Positions 1-5,176 are shown, counted from the first letter of the stretch. The stretch is 6,237 nt of DNA from Thermoplasmata archaeon (GCA_030043545.1 JASHXM010000191.1:1-6237); one strand, 5' to 3'. Program-made: numbers and translations. The notes: a model not told the origin generated them from the sequence alone.

Positions 1-89
1 CAGTGACGTGCCCGCGATCGACAGGGACCCTCACCGGCCGGAGGATGTCGAGGTTCCCAGGACCCCGCGACGACGGTTCCGCGGTTCGG

Positions 90-368
90 TCAGGGGGGCG
101 ACGCCGGTGGGGGTGCGTCGGTCTCCGCGTGCGCGCGGGCCCGCTTGGGGAGATAGTAATAGACCAGGTAGACCAAGATCGCGACGTAGAGTACGACCCC
201 ACCGGCGATCGCCACGACGGTGTTCTCCCATACTCGAGAGGTCCCGTAGTCCTGGAGATACCCGAGCAAGCCCGACACGACCACGGTGAACGCCACCCCG
301 AGGGCAATCTGCCGAGTCGTCGGACGGCGACGGTAAAAGGCGATGGAGACGAGCCCCGGCAGGATCAT
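90..368 (-). CDS. small two-TM membrane protein, unknown function
   Basis: A 92-residue protein of unknown function, probably in the cytoplasmic membrane. Two hydrophobic stretches are clear: about residues 21-41 (IALGVAFTVVVSGLLGYL) and 50-72 (TVVAIAGGVVLYVAILVYLV), the second followed by a basic stop-transfer patch (LPKRARAH) and a Pro/Ala-rich tail. The basic N-terminal segment (FYRRRPTTRQ) also fits a cytoplasmic end, so both termini are probably inside. I chose the ATG at 368 because it is preceded by GGGAGGGCGAGGAG, a purine-rich Shine-Dalgarno-like run, although the spacing of about 11 nt is a little long. It lies about 200 nt downstream of the DUF981-like gene on the same strand and may be the last gene of that operon, or have its own promoter. 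The same frame stays open far upstream, but that part is the antisense shadow of the two neighbouring genes. No family recognised. Confidence 0.7.
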   Translation of the reverse strand: MILPGLVSIAFYRRRPTTRQIALGVAFTVVVSGLLGYLQDYGTSRVWENTVVAIAGGVVLYVAILVYLVYYYLPKRARAHAETDAPPPASPP

Positions 369-571
369 CGCTTCGCTAACTCCTCGCCCTCCCTTAGCGC
401 GAACGGGTGGGCCGGCCCGGCTCGGGAGTCGGCATCCGGTGGGGGCTCGACGAGGCGGTGACGGGCCCGGCGACCGACGAACCGTGCTGGATGCGAGCGG
501 TTCCGCCGGGTCGCGGAGGGCTGCCTGCGGGGGACCGGCGGAGAGCTGTGGGGAGCGTGTGACCGCCCCGG

Positions 572-1231
572 TTACGGCGGGTTCTCGAGGTGGCCCCAGG
601 CGGCGTTGAGCCCGTACGCCGCAGCCGCGATGCCCGCGAGGACCACCATGACGATGAACAGTCCAAGCAGGATCGCCCAGAGCCGCGGATAGGCGGGGGT
701 GGGAGCAGAGGCGAGCGGCGTCACGCTCGCGTTCTGCCGGCCGGTGACGAACCAGTCGACGTAGAGCGTCGCCGGGTAGCTGAGGATGGCGACCCCGCCG
801 AACCCGAGATAGAGCAGGAGGGTCTCGATCGGGTCCTGGGTCAGCTTGAGGTAGTACTCCGCGCGGACCCCGTAGTACATCACGCCGAGCCCGATCACGA
901 CCCCCAGCATCCCGACGAAGTGGCTCGGGAGGCGGAACAGGACGGTGAGCCCGAACGCGACCGTGAGGAACGCGAGCAGCAGGAGCGGGTCGAAGAAGTA
1001 GAGGTTGTACGCGCCGGGCAGCGGCCAGTTGAGCTCGCCCCAGAACGCGATCACCCCGATGGTGGCCCCAAGGATCGTCATGATGAAGGCGCCCTCGCGC
1101 AGGTGGCTCGCCGCCCGCGCGGTGTCCATCTTCCGGCTGTGGTACCAGACGAAGAACCCGGTGTAGAACACCGTGGCGGCCATCAGGATCAGGAGGTCGA
1201 GAACGAGGGTCAGGTCGTCGATGAACCCCAT
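572..1231 (-). CDS. DUF981-family multi-pass membrane protein
   Basis: A 219-residue integral membrane protein with about six predicted helices (near residues 9-29, 47-65, 80-98, 104-122, 136-152 and 184-207). The segment after helix 2, with W69-P-L-P-G-A-Y-N, then a hydrophobic FFDPLLLLAF stretch, resembles the archaeal family DUF981 as I remember it. The function of that family is unknown. Further visible features are a basic cytoplasmic loop (HSRKMDTARAASHLREG, 31-47) and an acidic/aromatic segment near 124-135. The ATG at 1231 follows the upstream gene's TAG by 3 nt, and its Shine-Dalgarno (GGGGGTG, six nt from the ATG) lies inside the end of that gene. The two are therefore almost certainly co-transcribed and translationally coupled. 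A short CCGCC/GGCGG stem overlaps the stop codon at 572. I am sure it is a real membrane protein and moderately sure of the family. Confidence 0.85.
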   Translation of the reverse strand: MGFIDDLTLVLDLLILMAATVFYTGFFVWYHSRKMDTARAASHLREGAFIMTILGATIGVIAFWGELNWPLPGAYNLYFFDPLLLLAFLTVAFGLTVLFRLPSHFVGMLGVVIGLGVMYYGVRAEYYLKLTQDPIETLLLYLGFGGVAILSYPATLYVDWFVTGRQNASVTPLASAPTPAYPRLWAILLGLFIVMVVLAGIAAAAYGLNAAWGHLENPP

Positions 1232-1234
1232 CGT

Positions 1235-1930
1235 CTACACCCCCGCGGTCGGGACCCCGTCGGGGTTCCGTCCGTATCTCCAGATGAGCAGACCGACCAC
1301 GCCCAGGGCGAGCGCGCCGACCATGACGATCCAGCCGTCGGCCCCGACGAACGTGATCCCCACGCCGCCGGCGTGGCCGGTCCCCCAGAAGTACTTGCAC
1401 GGGGAATACGGCCCCGACCACCCCGCGCAGTACGCCGATCCTCCGGAGGAGGCGTTGAAGGACCAGGGGACCAGGAGTACCGCCACGAACACGGAGACCG
1501 CCTCCAGAACGACGCCGGCGACGGTGAGTCCGGCCGGCAGCCGCGAGGGCGCTGGCCGGTGACGGACCGAGGTCCAGAGCAGCCAACCCCCGCCGACGAG
1601 GAGGAGGAGTCCCGCGACCGCGCCGAGGGCCAGGATCGCATCGAAGACGCCCCCCACCTGGCCGAGGCCGGCCGAGGCGTAGCTCGAGAACGTGCCGTTG
1701 GTCCGGAACGACGGTCCGGGGAAGAAGGCGATGTTGGTCCCGGCTCCTGTCCACAACCACCAATAGGTGAACAGGGAGCCGAGGGCGACGATGCCCGAAA
1801 GGAGCGCGAGTCCCGCGGTGGCATATCGGGCGACCGCCAGCTCCTCCTCGCTCAGTCGGGCGGGGCTCGACGCGTACGCCGGGCCAGGGACGGAGGGGCT
1901 CGACGGGTTATCGTTCGCCGCGGTCGACAT
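1235..1930 (-). CDS. four-TM membrane protein with a paired-cysteine external loop
   Basis: A 231-residue membrane protein of unrecognised family. A polar, Ser/Pro-rich N-terminal arm (1-30) is followed by four hydrophobic helices at about 36-60, 94-120, 133-155 and 198-217. The short loop between helices 2 and 3 is basic (SVRHRPAPSR) and helix 4 ends in WRYGR, so the positive-inside rule puts both termini in the cytoplasm and two loops outside. Loop 1 (61-93) is rich in Gly, Phe and Ser with a sequon N78GT. Loop 2 (156-197) has sequon N159AS and two cysteines, C168 and C178, in an aromatic Gly-rich setting (YCAGWSGPYSPCKYFWG), which suggests a disulfide or a metal/cofactor site. The ATG at 1930 has no Shine-Dalgarno and a short leader, as in archaeal leaderless genes. 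It is the first gene of the minus-strand membrane operon and its stop is 3 nt before the DUF981-like start. Confidence 0.8.
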   Translation of the reverse strand: MSTAANDNPSSPSVPGPAYASSPARLSEEELAVARYATAGLALLSGIVALGSLFTYWWLWTGAGTNIAFFPGPSFRTNGTFSSYASAGLGQVGGVFDAILALGAVAGLLLLVGGGWLLWTSVRHRPAPSRLPAGLTVAGVVLEAVSVFVAVLLVPWSFNASSGGSAYCAGWSGPYSPCKYFWGTGHAGGVGITFVGADGWIVMVGALALGVVGLLIWRYGRNPDGVPTAGV

Positions 1931-1941
1931 GGGCCACGCTC

Positions 1942-1960
1942 GGGGCGGGAGACCCGCCCC
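1942..1960. promoter_or_regulatory. perfect 8-bp dyad just before the membrane operon
   Basis: GGGGCGGG, three bases, CCCGCCCC: a perfect inverted repeat ending 12 nt before the ATG at 1930. If the AT-rich patch at about 1964-1970 is the TATA element, transcription would begin near 1941, placing the dyad between the TATA element and the start site, where archaeal repressors typically bind. If the start is further upstream, it would be a leader hairpin instead. The dyad is seen directly; its role is inference. Confidence 0.4.
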
Positions 1961-1987
1961 GTTGTATTTGGACGTTTAGTGAATACG
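1961..1987 (-). promoter_or_regulatory. candidate promoter of the membrane operon
   Basis: An AT-rich island in very GC-rich surroundings. Read on the minus strand it contains ATTCACTAAAC and CCAAATACAAC, either of which could serve as an archaeal TATA-like element. The second is about 25 nt upstream of a start site that would give a roughly 10-nt leader to the ATG at 1930. That fits the absence of a Shine-Dalgarno there. Confidence 0.3.
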
Positions 1988-2087
1988 ACCTGACGACTCT
2001 CCTGCCGCCGTAGATGCGGGGGTGCTGCCGAGGTACCGTGGGCGTCTCGGTCACTCGGGTGCGGTGCGGAGGGGAGCCCGTCTTGCG

Positions 2088-2143
2088 CACCGAGGCTGGG
2101 TCGTCGTGCCACCACCTCAGTAACCCCAGCGATCGCCTCGGTG
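2088..2143. repeat. long inverted repeat / stem-loop
   Basis: CACCGAGGC (2088-2096) is perfectly complementary to GCCTCGGTG (2135-2143). The stem can continue inward with TGGG (2097-2100) pairing with CCCA (2125-2128), leaving a six-base bulge and a loop of about 24 nt. This gives 13 base pairs in all, seen directly. The repeat lies in non-coding DNA between divergent genes, so it could act as RNA or DNA structure on either strand. Confidence 0.5.
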
Positions 2144-2174
2144 CCTCGTTCCCGCACCGCGAGCGAAGGGGTCC

Positions 2175-2204
2175 CGCCGCGAGGGTGTGCACCCACCTGC
2201 GGCG
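2175..2204. repeat. stem-loop with internal loop
   Basis: CGCCGC (2175-2180) pairs with GCGGCG (2199-2204), and inside it GGGT (2183-2186) pairs with ACCC (2191-2194) around a GTGC tetraloop. This gives 10 base pairs with a small asymmetric internal loop. It lies 31 nt downstream of the larger stem-loop at 2088-2143. Confidence 0.45.
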
Positions 2205-2224
2205 AGAGCGTACGCCGATCGGCA

Positions 2225-2240
2225 CTCCTCGGGCGAGGAG
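2225..2240. promoter_or_regulatory. 16-bp dyad upstream of the DUF1801 gene
   Basis: CTCCTCG, GG, CGAGGAG is a perfect 7-bp inverted repeat with a 2-bp centre, ending 47 nt before the GTG at 2288. It sits just upstream of the weak TATA-like patch near 2252-2262, a position suited to a transcription-factor site. As RNA it would fold as a 6-bp stem with a GGGC loop. The regulatory role is inference. Confidence 0.35.
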
Positions 2241-2287
2241 ATGTGACCCGGCGAATCTAATGGGTGCCGGTGGCGGTGGGGAGAACG

Positions 2288-2659
2288 GTGCCCCGCAAGA
2301 ACCACCCCAAGGTCGACGGCTACCTCGCCAGCGCTCCCGCCAGGGATCGAGCCCGGCTGGCCGAGGTTCGTCGACTCCTCCGGGCCACGCTCCCGGACGC
2401 CGAGGAAGTGTACAGTTACGGGATGCCCGGGTACTCCTACCCTGGCCACCCGTACAAGGGGATGATCGTCTGGTTCGCGCTCCGTAGCACGTTTGTGAGC
2501 CTCTACGCGAGAGAGGAGGCGATCCGTCGGCTGGGCCGGCGGCTGAAGGGGTACGAGACCACCAAGTCCGCGGTCCACTTCTCCCTCGAGAAACCACTGC
2601 CGGCGGGACTGATCCAGGCGCTGGTCCGGGCGAGTGCTCGGATCGTCCTGTCCACCTAG
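2288..2659 (+). CDS. DUF1801 family protein (YdhG/iron-chaperone-like fold)
   Basis: A 123-residue soluble protein that fits the DUF1801 family along its whole length. The N-terminal helix region has the typical KVDGYLASAPARDRARLAEVR pattern. Then come PDAEEVYSYGMPGYSYPG (about 36-53), the family's hallmark E-x-x-S/Y-Y-G-M-P motif, and a strand pair around MIVWFALRSTFVSLY. The KGYETTKSAVHFSLEKPLP segment (88-106) matches the K-x-S-x-G/A-x-x-x-F-P/S-L-x-x-P-L-P signature. Family members include bacterial YdhG and Fra-like iron chaperones, but most are uncharacterised, so a biochemical role here is not established. I chose the GTG at 2288 because GGTGGGGAG lies just upstream and family proteins begin near this point. 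In-frame GTGs at 2264, 2270 and 2276 are alternatives. It appears to be a single-gene transcription unit. Confidence 0.85.
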   Translation: MPRKNHPKVDGYLASAPARDRARLAEVRRLLRATLPDAEEVYSYGMPGYSYPGHPYKGMIVWFALRSTFVSLYAREEAIRRLGRRLKGYETTKSAVHFSLEKPLPAGLIQALVRASARIVLST

Positions 2660-2882
2660 TTTGGTACGCGCGTCCGGCCGATGCTCGGGCGGCCCGATGG
2701 GCAGGCGCCGCTGCCGTGGGTGCGGCCGACGGTCGTCATCCGAGCGCCGGCGGCTCCGGCCGAGACGCTCCCCACCGTCGCTTGGCAGCCTTCGAGAGCC
2801 GCGGCCGGGGGTCGGCATTCGGACCGAGGGCAGCGCCGACCGCGGTCGGACCAAACCCACTCGAGGGGCTGTGTCCCGTTCG
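2660..2882. other. gap between convergent genes, no credible gene
   Basis: This region lies between the convergent ends of the DUF1801 gene (2659) and the papain-like gene (2883). Frames open across it give Arg/Pro/Ala-rich translations with no start signal and no family resemblance. It contains a perfect 14-bp palindrome at 2836-2849. No T-rich archaeal terminator run is evident on either strand, apart from a short TTTGG just after the DUF1801 stop. Confidence 0.5.
2836..2849. repeat. 14-bp perfect palindrome
   Basis: CCGACCGCGGTCGG is its own reverse complement. It lies 34 nt beyond the stop codon of the minus-strand papain-like gene and so could form a small 3' hairpin there, but no T-run follows it. 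Related GTCGG/CCGAC words recur within the preceding 40 nt, as expected for GC-rich sequence. Confidence 0.35.
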
Positions 2883-3695
2883 TTAGGTGATGTCGGCGAG
2901 GTCTGCCTGCAATTGGGCGAAGTCGAAGCCGTTCGGCGCCCCACCCCGCGCCTCGATCCAGTCCTGCTGCGAGAGCAGGGCGTACGCCTCGTCGCAATAC
3001 GCCGCGAGGAACTCCCACGACACGGGAATCACCGATCCCCACGTCGCGACCGCGACCTGGTCCGCGTCGTAGCCGAAGACCGGGACGCAGTGTCCGTTCT
3101 GAGGGTTCGGAGCCCACTGAGGGCCGATCGCTCCACCCGGCGGGACGACCCAGGGAGTCGTCAGGGGGTCGGGGCTATCCACGATCCCGTCCGGAAGCTC
3201 GAGCCCGAGGAAGCAGACTCCGAACAGCGCCACTGATTGACGGACCTCGAGCGGAATCGCGGGGTTGACGGCCGCGTACGCCGTGAGTCGGTTCAGCGTC
3301 GGCCCGAGCGGGTAGCCTTGACGCCAACCATTCAGATAATCCAGGATCACAACGCCGGTGTCGTCCGGACTCAGCGTACGGTAGAGGGCCAGTACCTGCG
3401 CCGAGGACGGGACGACGGCCGACGCGGCATTGGCCGTCCATGCGGTGATCGTGTGGGCCGAAGCGGCCGGAACGCAATCCCCGACGGTTCCGTTCCCGTC
3501 GATCGGTAGGTCCCCGGAGGGAACCCGCGATTGCCAGGCCACCGAGGACGGGGGGGCCGGGAGCGCGGGCGACAGGTAGCGGGCGAGGCGGAGCGTCCGG
3601 GCGTCCACTCTTCGCGGGCGCTTCCCGAGTCGATACCCCGACCCGCCGTCCGGACTGGGTGCGGAAGATTCTGGCCGGGCCGGTTCCGCGGTCAT
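2883..3695 (-). CDS. papain-fold (cysteine-peptidase-like) protein, probably cytosolic
   Basis: A 270-residue protein with no signal peptide or TM helix. A basic, Pro/Ser-rich N-terminal arm (1-60) leads to a papain-like core. The nucleophile region is GNGTVGDCVPAASAHT, with C74 at the start of a long helix. The His region is QNGHCVPVFGYD, with H202, followed by the strand VAVATWGS (about 215-221) that corresponds to papain's NSWG loop. The C-terminal part (VSWEFLAAYCDEAYALL, then DWIEARG...GFDFAQLQADL) matches a widespread family of uncharacterised bacterial and archaeal proteins that I recognise by pattern. At the position expected for the third catalytic residue (Asn) there is A217 before T-W-G, so peptidase activity is uncertain. 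The ATG at 3695 is preferred. A TTG at 3701 is possible. No clear Shine-Dalgarno is present, and a TATA-like GGTTAAGTG about 35 nt upstream implies a very short leader. It is divergent from the SRPBCC gene. Confidence 0.75.
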   Translation of the reverse strand: MTAEPARPESSAPSPDGGSGYRLGKRPRRVDARTLRLARYLSPALPAPPSSVAWQSRVPSGDLPIDGNGTVGDCVPAASAHTITAWTANAASAVVPSSAQVLALYRTLSPDDTGVVILDYLNGWRQGYPLGPTLNRLTAYAAVNPAIPLEVRQSVALFGVCFLGLELPDGIVDSPDPLTTPWVVPPGGAIGPQWAPNPQNGHCVPVFGYDADQVAVATWGSVIPVSWEFLAAYCDEAYALLSQQDWIEARGGAPNGFDFAQLQADLADIT

Positions 3696-3727
3696 GCGCA
3701 ACGACGCTCTAGTAGCTCGCCCGGGCC

Positions 3728-3736
3728 ACTTAACCT
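3728..3736 (-). promoter_or_regulatory. candidate TATA element of the papain-like gene
   Basis: AGGTTAAGT on the minus strand is the only AT-rich word in a GC-rich divergent gap. Its centre is about 36 nt upstream of the ATG at 3695. A start site about 26 nt downstream would give a leader of only about 10 nt, consistent with the lack of a Shine-Dalgarno. Confidence 0.35.
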
Positions 3737-3859
3737 AGGGTGCATCGACGCCCTGCGCGCAAGCGAGCGAGCCCTCCCTCCCGCCCCGGCCTGGGGGCGA
3801 TACGGCCCCGAAAGTTGATCGCATGACCGGCGGGAGAGGACGTCGGTGCGGCGTGCGCC

Positions 3860-3868
3860 ATGATTATG
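3860..3868 (+). promoter_or_regulatory. candidate TATA element of the SRPBCC gene
   Basis: ATGATTATG is the most AT-rich word in this gap. A start site about 26 nt downstream (near 3891) would leave a 12-nt leader just containing the GAGG at 3893-3896 that precedes the ATG at 3904. The match to an archaeal TATA box is weak. Confidence 0.2.
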
Positions 3869-3903
3869 TGCGACTCGCCGGTGGGCTCGCTCGAGGCGAA
3901 CCG

Positions 3904-4383
3904 ATGCCGATAGCCTCCTTCCGCTTTCGATTCGAACAGCCGTTTCGTGCCCCGGCGGCGGCTGCCTATCGCTGGTGCACGGACTTCCAGCCGAGCGACT
4001 CCCGACTGTTCCCTCGCAAGTGGCGCCGTGAAGTCCGCCGAATCTCCGACGATGCGATCCTATTGACCGAGACGACGTGGCCCGGCGGTCGTCCTCGGTT
4101 GATCCAGCGGCTGGTCCGGCTCAGTCCCGAGGATTTGGCGTGGACGAACACGCACGTCGCCGGACCGTTCCGGCATTCTCAGTACTGGTACCACGTGATA
4201 CCCGACTCTCCCCGGCGCTCCCATCTCGAGTTCACCGGACTTCGACTTGTGCGGTCCCGACGGCGACTCACCCCTCGGCAACGATCGCGGCTGACCGCTC
4301 AGGAGCGCCGTGAGGACGCGAGCCTCTGGCGAAGCCGAATCGCGCCCGCCCTCGAGCGCGAGATCTCGACCGGCAGCTCCTAG
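3904..4383 (+). CDS. SRPBCC/START-like ligand-binding domain protein
   Basis: A 159-residue soluble protein with the layout of the SRPBCC (polyketide cyclase/START-like) superfamily. It has an initial strand (IASFRFRFEQPFRAP), a short helix in which a protein partner or ligand-binding A-A-A-Y-R-W-C-T-D-F segment lies (residues 18-28), and a run of strands with alternating hydrophobic residues. One of these is DAILLTETTW, followed by the glycine-containing turn PGGRPRLIQRLVRL, then HSQYWYHVIPD and SHLEFTGLRLV. A long basic C-terminal helix (about 125-155) should close the cavity. These folds bind hydrophobic ligands or catalyse cyclisation or aromatisation; no substrate can be read here. The ATG at 3904 is chosen because GAGG lies 7 nt upstream and the domain's first strand starts there. 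The frame is open back to 3823, but that extension is Arg/Gly-rich and not protein-like. Its TAG overlaps, within a shared CTAG, the stop of the minus-strand reading frame that follows. Confidence 0.75.
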   Translation: MPIASFRFRFEQPFRAPAAAAYRWCTDFQPSDSRLFPRKWRREVRRISDDAILLTETTWPGGRPRLIQRLVRLSPEDLAWTNTHVAGPFRHSQYWYHVIPDSPRRSHLEFTGLRLVRSRRRLTPRQRSRLTAQERREDASLWRSRIAPALEREISTGSS

Positions 4384-4651
4384 ATCAATTCGAAGAGCGC
4401 AGCCGCGCCCTCTTCGTCGGTCTTGGCGAGCATCGCGAGCCAGCGCGCGTGAGTCACATCGGGGCTCCTCGCGTTGCACTGTACGTCCCCAAAGAGCTAG
4501 ACCCACGTCTTCGTTCCATCGCGGCGGTGGATGCCCACGAACCTGGAACCCGCGAAAACTCCCTTGAGTTCCTCGATGAGGCGGCAGTAGGGGGGAACGA
4601 GGTCACGCGGGTGCGAGATTTTCCCCAACGCCCGTCGAACTTCCGTTCCTA
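4380..4651 (-). pseudogene. coding-like minus-strand frame with in-frame TAG and no good start
   Basis: On the minus strand one frame reads like real protein from about 4650 down to a stop at 4380-4382, with G/C in about 80% of third positions by my count. It is interrupted by a TAG at 4497-4499. The part before the TAG (43 codons from a TTG at 4628) includes HPRDLVPPYCRLIEELKG and VGIHRRDGTKTWV. The 38 codons after it include LFGDVQCNARSP and THARWLAMLAKTDEEG. There is no ATG or GTG in frame upstream, so it either starts at TTG 4628 without a Shine-Dalgarno or was once joined to the small ORF at 4649-4804 by a frameshift (a -1 change near 4650 would fuse them). Readings: a decayed gene with two lesions, a sequencing error, or read-through/recoding of TAG. 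I do not recognise the family. The final stop uses the same CTAG as the convergent SRPBCC gene, which is typical of a genuine gene end. Confidence 0.45.
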
Positions 4652-4804
4652 CGCGAGAACGATCGCCGGGCCGGCGCTCTCCTCGACCTGGAAGTTCCGA
4701 ACATCGTCCGCGGGAGCGGCCGCCCGTTCCTGCGAGTCGAGGAACGATTCCAAGTCGCTCATGGAAATTTCCGCTGGGGTGCCCAGGTCTTCAAAGTACA
4801 CCAT
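4649..4804 (-). CDS. 51-residue acidic small protein
   Basis: A short minus-strand ORF, ATG at 4804 to TAG at 4649-4651, preceded by a strong Shine-Dalgarno (GGAGGGA at 4812-4818) with 7-nt spacing, the clearest ribosome site in the window. Of its 51 residues 11 are Asp/Glu and two are Arg. There is no Lys or Cys, and no membrane segment. It begins MVYFEDLGTPAEISMSDLES and ends VEESAGPAIVLA. About 78% of third positions are G/C, higher than in the overlapping plus-strand frame, which has no ribosome site. It may be a complete small protein or the 5' part of a gene whose remainder lies in another frame at 4380-4651. No family recognised. Confidence 0.55.
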   Translation of the reverse strand: MVYFEDLGTPAEISMSDLESFLDSQERAAAPADDVRNFQVEESAGPAIVLA

Positions 4805-5140
4805 CGCCGTGTCCCTCCTGGCACCCAACGAGCAGTTCGAGATCTGCGCTCCCTTCCGAGCGGCGTGAGGGGGACGGTGGAGACCGTCACGAGCACGACT
4901 CGTGCCCGCGGCTGGCCCGTCGGCTCCTCCCCGGCCTTGGGCGTCGCCCGACGGGCCCTCCGCCCGCGGGTGCGATGACGCACCCCGCGCCATCGGCACC
5001 GGCTCCCGAGACCCGGATACGGCTCAATCGGTCTCCGAGAGTCGGACCAACGATGCGGGTATCGAGTCCCTTTATGGCCCGGGTCGCGATTCCCGCAAGC
5101 TCGGCATCCGCGCGATGCATTCGGGGAGGAGAGAGATCTG
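4805..5140. other. divergent intergenic region, no gene seen
   Basis: This region lies between the minus-strand small ORF and the plus-strand surface protein. Open frames give Arg/Gly/Pro-rich translations with no start signals. Positions 4847-4989 carry a cluster of stem-loops, described separately. CCTTTATGG near 5069-5077 is a weak TATA-like word that could serve the surface-protein gene with a leader of about 45 nt to a TTG at 5141. Confidence 0.5.
4847..4989. repeat. cluster of five consecutive stem-loops, possible structured RNA
   Basis: Five inverted repeats follow one another in 143 nt of non-coding DNA: CGCTC/GAGCG (4847-4862); GACGGT/ACCGTC with a GGAG loop (4873-4888); CACGAG/CTCGTG (4888-4904), overlapping the near-palindrome GCACGACTCGTGC; GGCCCGTCGG/CCGACGGGCC (4914-4957), a perfect 10-bp arm pair around 24 nt; and CGCGGGTGCG/CGCACCCCGCG (4965-4989), 10 bp with one bulged C and an ATGA loop. 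The arms are seen directly. Whether they form an RNA gene, a leader of a flanking gene, or reflect GC-rich chance pairing is not decided. No known RNA family's conserved core was recognised. Confidence 0.3.
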
Positions 5141-5143
5141 TTG
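5123..5143 (+). promoter_or_regulatory. strong ribosome site before an in-frame TTG
   Basis: GGGGAGGAGAG (5123-5133) is followed after 7 nt by TTG at 5141, in frame with the surface-protein gene and 12 codons before its first ATG (5177), which itself has no Shine-Dalgarno. The ribosome site favours TTG 5141. The already long stretch before the signal helix favours ATG 5177. Confidence 0.45.
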
Positions 5144-5176
5144 GACCGTACCATCCGGACCTCCGATTATCGATCG

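Larger units (their letters stand above)
1988..2287. other. 300-nt divergent intergenic region with structured repeats
   Basis: This stretch separates the minus-strand membrane operon from the plus-strand DUF1801 gene. Open frames crossing it give only Arg/Pro/Ser-rich translations without recognisable protein character, so I see no gene. It holds three inverted-repeat structures, listed separately at 2088-2143, 2175-2204 and 2225-2240, plus short palindromes GCGTACGC (2208-2215) and GCCGATCGGC (2214-2223). A weak AT-rich patch (GAATCTAATG, about 2252-2262) could be the TATA element of the DUF1801 gene. Confidence 0.5.

Noticed and set aside
90..1763. Minus-strand open frame of 557 codons spanning three genes
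   Set aside because: Only its last 92 codons (from 368) look like protein. The rest is Arg/Gly/Pro-rich and runs out of frame across two clear membrane-protein genes. Long shadow frames are expected at this GC content.
590..1993. Plus-strand open frame of 467 codons
   Set aside because: It is antisense to the DUF981-like gene and the 4-TM gene, rich in Arg/Asp/Glu/Gly repeats typical of a shadow frame, and has no ribosome site.
2681..2890. Plus-strand 69-codon frame in the gap between convergent genes
   Set aside because: Pro/Ala/Arg-rich, no ribosome site, and overlaps the end of the papain-like gene. No sign of selection as protein.
3782..3799. CGCCCC/GGGGCG hairpin in the gap between the papain-like and SRPBCC genes
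   Set aside because: Six GC-only pairs in C/G-rich DNA are expected by chance. It has no T-run, and its position matches neither gene's likely start or end.
3823..3903. N-terminal extension of the SRPBCC gene from an ATG at 3823
   Set aside because: The extra 27 codons are Arg/Gly-rich and unlike the family's start, whereas ATG 3904 has a GAGG at 7-nt spacing and begins at the first strand of the domain.
3860..3912. Short upstream ORF starting at ATG 3860 and overlapping the SRPBCC start
   Set aside because: Sixteen codons ending in TAG inside the next gene, but no ribosome site, and the ATG lies in the likely TATA patch, so it is probably not transcribed.
4449..4868. Plus-strand open frame of 139 codons with fairly protein-like composition
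   Set aside because: No Shine-Dalgarno at its GTG start, poorer G/C third-position bias than the minus strand (about two-thirds versus nearly 80%), and it is antisense to the small ORF with an excellent ribosome site. It remains an outside possibility.
5050..5105. Possible tRNA T-arm (CGGG...CCCG with a GTCGCGATT loop)
   Set aside because: The loop lacks the TTCRA core, and no acceptor, D or anticodon arms can be built around it.
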